Under the pieces are notes generated by a model. That model worked only from the letters and a program-made list of their open reading frames with translations. It had not been told where the DNA came from and made no database searches. From positions 1 to 10,563 of the forward strand of contig CAYPYI010000048.1 of assembly GCA_964415085.1 (NCBI GenBank): a DNA stretch of 10,563 nt. Direction: 5' to 3'. Position 1 is the first letter of the stretch. Each line of letters opens with the position of its first letter. The DNA is from CAYPYI01 sp964415085 (GTDB lineage: Bacteria > Bacillota > Clostridia > Tissierellales > Tissierellaceae). This document shows positions 6,954 through 10,563 of the stretch, in pieces. Made by a program: the position numbers and the translations under genes.

Positions 6954-7979
6954 ATGAATAATAATAATTGGAAATATAAATTTTTTGGTGGAACAGATCT
7001 AGATGGTAAGAGATTAGCATGGAGTGGTGTTATTGCTGGATTGTTTACTTTTACAGCAGTTTTTCTTACACTATCTCTTATAGGATTTTCTATAGGACTT
7101 ACGACCTTTAATCCATTATCTGAAAATCCATTAAATAATGTGGGAACAAATGTAACCATATGGACAATAGTTGCATTAATTATCTCATTTAGTGCTGGTG
7201 GATTTATTTCAGGACTAGTTGCTAATAAAGCAGGTTTTCTACATGGATTTATGACTTGGGTAGTTGGTGTAGTAATTATTGCCTTTTTAGTGACTAACAC
7301 AATTGGAGGAGTCCTAAAAGGAACTGGTACCATAATATCCGAAGCTGCCAGTGGAATCACTAAAGGAAGTACCAAAATTGTTACAAAATCTGGCGATGCT
7401 CTTCATGAAGCCATTGAAAATGCTTCTAATGAAATTTTAAATATTGATACAAATAAATTAGAAGATGAAATTACAAAAGTACTAAAAGACACTGAGGTAA
7501 AGGAATTACAGCCTGGATATTTAGAAAAACAACTTGAAGATAGTAAGAATGAGATAGCTGCTAGTGCTAAAAACATATTATTAAATCCAGATAGTTTTAA
7601 ATCAGAGATTGAAGCCCTAGGTAGCTCTTTAGAAAGCAAGATGGAATCTATTACAGATTCTATTGATAAAGATACTATCTCAAATGCTGTAAGTAAAAAT
7701 ACAGAACTTACAAAAGAAGAAGCTGATATTGCTGTTGAAAATATTTATAATGAATATACTATAGCTACCGAAAAAGCTTATGAATCTATTGAGCAGGCTA
7801 AAGAAGAAATTGATAAACTATCGGTAGAAGCTGAGGAATTAAAAGAAGATATAAAAGAAACTGCTGATGATGTTGCAGATACAGGATCTAAAAGTGCTCT
7901 TTATTTATTTTTAGGACTATTAATTGCAATGATAATTACTGGCTATGCTGGAATTAAAGGCGCAGAGTTTCTTATATAA
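6954..7979 (+). CDS. Membrane-anchored helix-rich protein of unknown function, catalase operon partner
   Basis: A 341-residue protein starting 26 bases after the catalase stop, with TAAGGAGG six bases before its ATG, so it is almost certainly in the same operon. It has three N-terminal membrane helices (about residues 22-48, 67-90 and 94-117) with glycine/alanine-rich AGGFISGLVA and LHGFMTWVVGVV. Next comes a highly charged, cysteine-free, lysine/glutamate-rich region (about 140-310) predicted to be long amphipathic helices or coiled coil. A fourth membrane helix (about 314-336) closes the protein. The N-terminal block recalls uncharacterised bacterial membrane proteins with a GGxxxGxLA...LHG pattern. 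The middle segment resembles apolipoprotein- or LEA-like stress proteins in composition only. I do not recognise a function. The context suggests a role at the membrane during oxidative or envelope stress. Confidence 0.85.
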   Translation: MNNNNWKYKFFGGTDLDGKRLAWSGVIAGLFTFTAVFLTLSLIGFSIGLTTFNPLSENPLNNVGTNVTIWTIVALIISFSAGGFISGLVANKAGFLHGFMTWVVGVVIIAFLVTNTIGGVLKGTGTIISEAASGITKGSTKIVTKSGDALHEAIENASNEILNIDTNKLEDEITKVLKDTEVKELQPGYLEKQLEDSKNEIAASAKNILLNPDSFKSEIEALGSSLESKMESITDSIDKDTISNAVSKNTELTKEEADIAVENIYNEYTIATEKAYESIEQAKEEIDKLSVEAEELKEDIKETADDVADTGSKSALYLFLGLLIAMIITGYAGIKGAEFLI

Positions 7980-8051
7980 ATTAATTTTCTAACAAGGTTA
8001 TAATTATATTATCTAATAATAAAACCCTTTTCTCTTTATAACCTATTTAAA

Positions 8052-8100
8052 AGGCTGTTTATAACTAACAATTAGTTATAAACAGCCTATATTATTTTTA
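8052..8100. terminator. Bidirectional terminator, catalase operon / convergent gene
   Basis: A 16-bp perfect inverted repeat (arms 8052-8067 and 8073-8088, AGGCTGTTTATAACTA and complement) with a five-base loop is followed on the plus strand by ATATTATTTTTA and on the minus strand by TTTTAAAT. It lies between convergent stops at 7979 and 8107. A second, weaker inverted repeat, AGGTTATAA / TTATAACCT, lies at 7995-8003 and 8036-8044. Confidence 0.82.
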
Positions 8101-8106
8101 TATGAA

Positions 8107-8601
8107 TTATCTTATCTTTTTAAACATATTACTTATACCACTAATTACATCTTCTGCATCAATTTTACCATCGCCACCTGTCAATGTATCCATTATATTT
8201 TTTGCACCCGGGATATCATTGAAAGTACTTGCCGCTTTAGATAAATCATTAAACATCTGCATATTTAAACCTATATCACTTAAGCTACTCTTATCATTGT
8301 TTTTTAAAGATTTTTCTCCTTTAGACGATATATCTATCAATTTACTAGCTAATTTGATACCCTTATTTATCATCTCTTGACTAATACCTAAGCTTTTTAA
8401 TACTGAGGTTAATTTAGAAATATCATTTAATTTTTTCCCTATATTAGCCATATCTGTAAAATTAGTAATGTTAAAGCCTACATCTTCTATAGGTTTATTT
8501 TTAATATCATCTTCATTTAAATTTTTTCCTAAGTTAGATATCTTTAATAATTCTTGTCCCAATTTTGAAAATTCTTTTATGCTATCTTGATTTATATTCA
8601 T
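8107..8601 (-). CDS. Hypothetical soluble protein with two internal repeats
   Basis: A 164-residue protein with no signal peptide, no membrane helix and no cysteine, with a good ribosome binding site (AAGGAGAG) before the ATG. It consists of two related halves. DVGFNITNFTDM, then LNDISKL (residues 40-63), aligns with DIGLNMQMFNDL, then FNDIPGA (109-132), and the similarity continues from the preceding IS segment (21 and 91) to VLKSLG / IMDTLTG (67-72 and 136-142). The C-terminus holds GGDGKIDAEDV (142-152), which looks like the second half of an EF-hand or dockerin calcium loop but lacks the first acidic ligand. I do not recognise a family. It converges on the catalase operon, shares its terminator, and has a SigB-like promoter, so a general-stress role is plausible. 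Confidence 0.78.
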   Translation of the reverse strand: MNINQDSIKEFSKLGQELLKISNLGKNLNEDDIKNKPIEDVGFNITNFTDMANIGKKLNDISKLTSVLKSLGISQEMINKGIKLASKLIDISSKGEKSLKNNDKSSLSDIGLNMQMFNDLSKAASTFNDIPGAKNIMDTLTGGDGKIDAEDVISGISNMFKKIR

Positions 8602-8634
8602 TTATTCTCTCCTTAAACTTATTATAATATTATT

Positions 8635-8658
8635 ATACCCACTTATAAATTAATTACT
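8635..8658 (-). promoter_or_regulatory. SigB-like promoter of the 164-residue gene
   Basis: On the minus strand AGTAA, 13 bases, then GGGTATAATAAT. GGGTAT is a perfect SigB -10, while the -35 is only a partial match to the clostridial WGWTT element. The same site contains TATAAT for SigA, but the -35 at the corresponding distance (TAAGTA) is poor. It lies about 35 bases before the ATG at 8601. Confidence 0.4.
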
Positions 8659-8687
8659 TATTTTTTATTATTTATAATAATATATGT

Positions 8688-8702
8688 TTATAGTGACTAT
8701 AA
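8688..8702. repeat. Perfect 15-base palindrome, candidate operator
   Basis: TTATAGTGACTATAA is a perfect inverted repeat of seven bases around a central G. A second TTATAGT half-site occurs at 8707-8713. It lies upstream of both divergent genes and has no T-run, so it looks more like a protein-binding site than a terminator. The binding protein is unknown. Confidence 0.4.
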
Positions 8703-8779
8703 GTAATTATAGTTAGCTAAAATATTTTCTTATATAGTTATATCTTCTTATAAACCTACTTTAACACATTTATTAAACT

Positions 8780-8824
8780 TATCGTTAAATTTTAAACATT
8801 GTTATTGATATTTTTTTAACGATA
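8780..8824. promoter_or_regulatory. Inverted repeat and Rex-like operator at the dehydrogenase promoter
   Basis: TATCGTTAAA (8780-8789) recurs in inverted form as TTTAACGATA (8815-8824), 25 bases apart. The right copy combines with the -35 region into TTGATA, six bases, TAACGA (8805-8822), two mismatches from the clostridial Rex consensus TTGTTA, six bases, TAACAA. An exact TTGTTA half-site lies at 8799-8804. Rex is the NADH/NAD+-sensing repressor of fermentation genes including alcohol dehydrogenases, so the location fits. Its action here is inferred. Confidence 0.4.
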
Positions 8825-8833
8825 GCCTATTAT
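8805..8833 (+). promoter_or_regulatory. SigA-type promoter of the alcohol dehydrogenase gene
   Basis: TTGATA (8805-8810), exactly 17 bases, then TATTAT (8828-8833): a strong near-consensus housekeeping promoter. The expected start is near 8840, about 60 bases before the ATG at 8904. The Rex-like operator overlaps its -35 and spacer. Confidence 0.7.
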
Positions 8834-8903
8834 ATATGTGTAGTATCTAATTAAATTTTAAAAGAAAGAATAACTAGACTTTATAATTTTATGGAGGTGC
8901 TTT

Positions 8904-10117
8904 ATGAGAGGATTAGCAATGTTAGGAATAGGTAAAATAGGATATATTGAAAAAGAAAGACCAGTATGTGGACCAAATGATGCGATTTGTAAACCAATAG
9001 TTGTTGCTCCATGTACATCAGATGTACATACAGTATGGGCAGGTGCTATGGGTGAAANNNNNNNNNNNNNNNNNNNNNNNNNNNNNNNNNNNNNNNNNNN
9101 NNNNNNNNNNNNNNNNNNNNNNNNNNNNNNNNNNNNNNNNNNNNNNNNNNNNNNNNNGTTGCTCCATGTACATCAGATGTACATACAGTATGGGCAGGTG
9201 CTATGGGTGAAAGAACAGATATGATGTTAGGTCATGAAGCTGTTGGTGAAGTTGTTGAAGTAGGATCTGAAGTTAAAACTATAAAACCTGGTGATAAAGT
9301 AATAGTACCAGCAATTACTCCAGATTGGGGATCTATACCAGCTCAATTAGGATATCCTCAACATTCAGATGGTATGCTTGGTGGATGGAAATTTTCTAAT
9401 TTCAAAGATGGAGTGTTCGCAGAATACTTTCATGTAAACGAAGCCGACGCTAACTTAGCTATATTACCTGAAGGAGTTGATCCTGTTGATGCTGTAATGA
9501 TTCCAGATATGGTTGTTACAGGATTCCATGGTGCAGAAATGGCTGAAATAGAATTTGGGGATACTGTTTGCGTTATAGGAATAGGACCTGTTGGACTTAT
9601 GTCAGTTGCTGGTGCAAATTTAAGAGGTGCATCTAGAATATTTGGTGTTGGTACTAGAGAAAATTGTATCGAAGCTGCTAAAGGATATGGAGCTACTGAT
9701 ATAATTAGCTATAAAGATGGAGATCTTGCAGATCAAATTTTAGCACTTACTAATAATGAAGGCGTTGATAGAGTTATTGTTGCTGGCGGAGATTCTTCCA
9801 CCTTTGATGCTGCAATAAGAATGGTTAGACCAGGCGGGGTAGTTAGTAATGTAAACTATCTTGGTGAAGGAGACTTTATTGAAATACCTAGACTTCCATG
9901 GGGCAACGGAATGGGACATAAAAAAATTGTAGGAGGTTTAACTCCTGGTGGAAGAATGAAAATGGAGAAAATGGCTAGATTAATTCAAACTGGAAAATTA
10001 GATGTTAGTCCTCTAGTAACTCATAGATTCCATGGGATGGATGAACTTGAAGAAGCCTTACTCTTAATGAAAGATAAACCAAGAGACTTAATAAAACCTG
10101 TTGTAATAATGGACTAG
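8904..10117 (+). CDS. adh: NADP(H)-dependent secondary alcohol dehydrogenase, interrupted by an assembly gap
   Basis: A zinc-dependent medium-chain dehydrogenase that interconverts secondary alcohols and ketones (2-propanol/acetone) and is close by eye to the C. beijerinckii and Thermoanaerobacter enzymes (351-352 residues). Read literally, the gene is split by 100 N and frame-shifted. Merging the exact 55-base repeats at 9003-9057 and 9158-9212 gives an intact 352-residue protein. In that numbering the catalytic zinc ligands are Cys37 (APCTSD), His59-Glu60 (LGHEAVG) and Asp150 (MIPDMVVTGFHGAE). The Rossmann motif is GIGPVGLM. The NADP-specificity residues Gly198, Arg200 and Tyr218 are kept, with Thr199 in place of Ser. 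There is no structural-zinc four-cysteine lobe, as in the C. beijerinckii type. GGAGGTG precedes the ATG at 8904. It appears monocistronic, with a terminator at 10146. The symbol denotes family. Confidence 0.93.
9003..9212 (+). repeat. Exact 55-base direct repeat flanking the N gap
   Basis: Bases 9003-9057 are identical to 9158-9212, beginning GTTGCTCCATG and ending GGTGAAA. The left copy ends exactly at the gap and the right copy begins exactly after it. This is what two overlapping contig ends look like when a scaffolder fails to merge them. Confidence 0.95.
9058..9157. other. 100-N assembly gap
   Basis: Exactly 100 unknown bases, the conventional filler for a scaffold gap of unknown size. 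It falls inside the alcohol dehydrogenase gene. The true gap size is probably minus 55, meaning overlap rather than missing sequence. Confidence 0.98.
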
Positions 10118-10145
10118 ACTCTTAAAATTATAAAAATATATATAA

Positions 10146-10186
10146 ATGAGCACAAGATATTATAAATCTTGTGCTCATTCTTTTTA
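10146..10186. terminator. Bidirectional terminator, dehydrogenase / YjiH-family gene
   Basis: A 13-bp perfect inverted repeat (ATGAGCACAAGAT at 10146-10158, complement at 10166-10178) with a seven-base loop is followed by TCTTTTTAA. It lies between convergent stops at 10117 and 10184. On the minus strand the tail is TTATATATATTTTTA, so it may serve both genes. Confidence 0.82.
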
Positions 10187-10563
10187 AGAAAATATATGTG
10201 CTACCAATGCTATAACTGGTAATGTAATTAATGTTCTTTCAATATATATAACAAGCAAATCAATTGGTGAAATATCTATTTTTGATCCCAATATAACTGC
10301 ACCTGTTTCTGATAAATATATAAGTTGAGTTACTGATAAAGTTGCTATAACAAATCTAGATAGCTCGCTAGGTATTGTTGAACCTATAACTGAAGGTAAA
10401 AACATATCTGCAAATCCAACCATAATAGTTTTAGATACTTCAACTGGGTATGGTATTTGTAGTATTTTTAATACTGGAATGAATGGAACTCCCATCCATT
10501 CAAATATAGGTGTATTTTCAGCTAAAATTAAACCTAAAGTTCCAAAAGCCATTATTGCTGGCA
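10184..10563 (-). CDS. YjiH-family membrane protein, C-terminal part (partial)
   Basis: The frame stays open to the right edge, so only the last 126 or so residues are present. Full YjiH-family proteins are usually about 450 residues. The fragment matches the family C-terminus, with GTLGLILAENTPIFEWMG, then LPSVIGSTIPSELSRFVIAT and LSVTQLIYLSETGAVILGS, then IERTLITLPVIALVAHIF. Several hydrophobic segments are visible. The family carries a nucleoside-recognition Gate domain and is thought to be transport-related, but no substrate is established that I can state. It converges on the alcohol dehydrogenase gene and shares the terminator at 10146-10178. The internal ATG at 10552 is not taken as the start because the upstream codons (P-A-I) continue the conserved frame. 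Confidence 0.8.
   Translation of the reverse strand, partial: PAIMAFGTLGLILAENTPIFEWMGVPFIPVLKILQIPYPVEVSKTIMVGFADMFLPSVIGSTIPSELSRFVIATLSVTQLIYLSETGAVILGSKIDISPIDLLVIYIERTLITLPVIALVAHIFS

Larger units (their letters stand above)
8602..8903. other. Divergent regulatory region, 164-residue gene / alcohol dehydrogenase
   Basis: About 300 AT-rich bases with no supportable gene. It contains the SigB-like promoter of the left gene (8635-8658), a 15-base palindrome (8688-8702), a 10-base inverted repeat and Rex-like boxes (8780-8824), and the dehydrogenase promoter (8805-8833). Confidence 0.65.

Noticed and set aside
6938..7375. 145-codon minus-strand frame
   Set aside because: It is antisense to the operon partner of catalase, with composition produced by the opposite strand and no ribosome binding site.
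9001..9210. Reading frames running through the N gap
   Set aside because: They exist only because N is read as open codons. The real frame is recovered by merging the 55-base repeats.
9003..9212. The 55-base repeat as a genuine tandem duplication or recombination site
   Set aside because: The copies end and begin exactly at the gap boundaries, and merging restores a family-length enzyme, which fits contig overlap far better.
1..10563. CRISPR array, transposon or phage genes
   Set aside because: No regularly spaced repeats, transposase or integrase motifs, or phage structural proteins are seen on either strand.

Overview
The window comes from a low-GC, AT-rich Gram-positive anaerobe of the Clostridia type. 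Strong AGGAGG-like ribosome binding sites, short AT-rich intergenic regions, oligo-T terminator hairpins and a secondary alcohol dehydrogenase close to the Clostridium beijerinckii and Thermoanaerobacter enzymes all point there. A Peptostreptococcaceae-type host (Paraclostridium, Romboutsia and relatives) is my guess, not something the sequence proves. I see no insertion sequence, prophage, CRISPR array, rRNA or tRNA gene.

Left part (1-1916, all minus strand): the N-terminal part of a CxxC/HxC zinc-site protein that runs off the edge, a small three-helix membrane protein, and a two-gene unit of a GNAT acetyltransferase and an AAG/MPG-type 3-methyladenine DNA glycosylase. The last two overlap at the stop/start, so they are probably translationally coupled.

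Middle part (2012-4516): a MATE-family efflux pump on the plus strand. Its leader contains a good promoter and then a 14-bp perfect terminator hairpin ahead of the true start codon, which implies conditional transcription attenuation. Convergent to it, with a shared bidirectional terminator, is a GlcU/RbsU-type sugar uptake protein.

Stress cassette (4809-8640): a large-subunit (clade 2, KatE-like) haem catalase with a C-terminal flavodoxin-like domain, followed 26 bases later by a membrane-anchored, very helix-rich protein of unknown function. A convergent, internally duplicated 164-residue protein of unknown function follows. Both the catalase unit and the 164-residue gene carry SigB-like promoter elements. 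In the catalase, the distal-pocket asparagine that is normally conserved is replaced by isoleucine.

Right part (8780-10563): an NADP(H)-dependent secondary alcohol dehydrogenase gene whose promoter carries Rex-like operator elements, then a shared terminator and the C-terminal end of a convergent YjiH-family membrane protein that runs off the edge. The dehydrogenase gene is interrupted by a 100-N gap flanked by an exact 55-base direct repeat. Merging the two copies restores an intact 352-residue enzyme, so the break is very probably an assembly scaffold artefact rather than a mutation.
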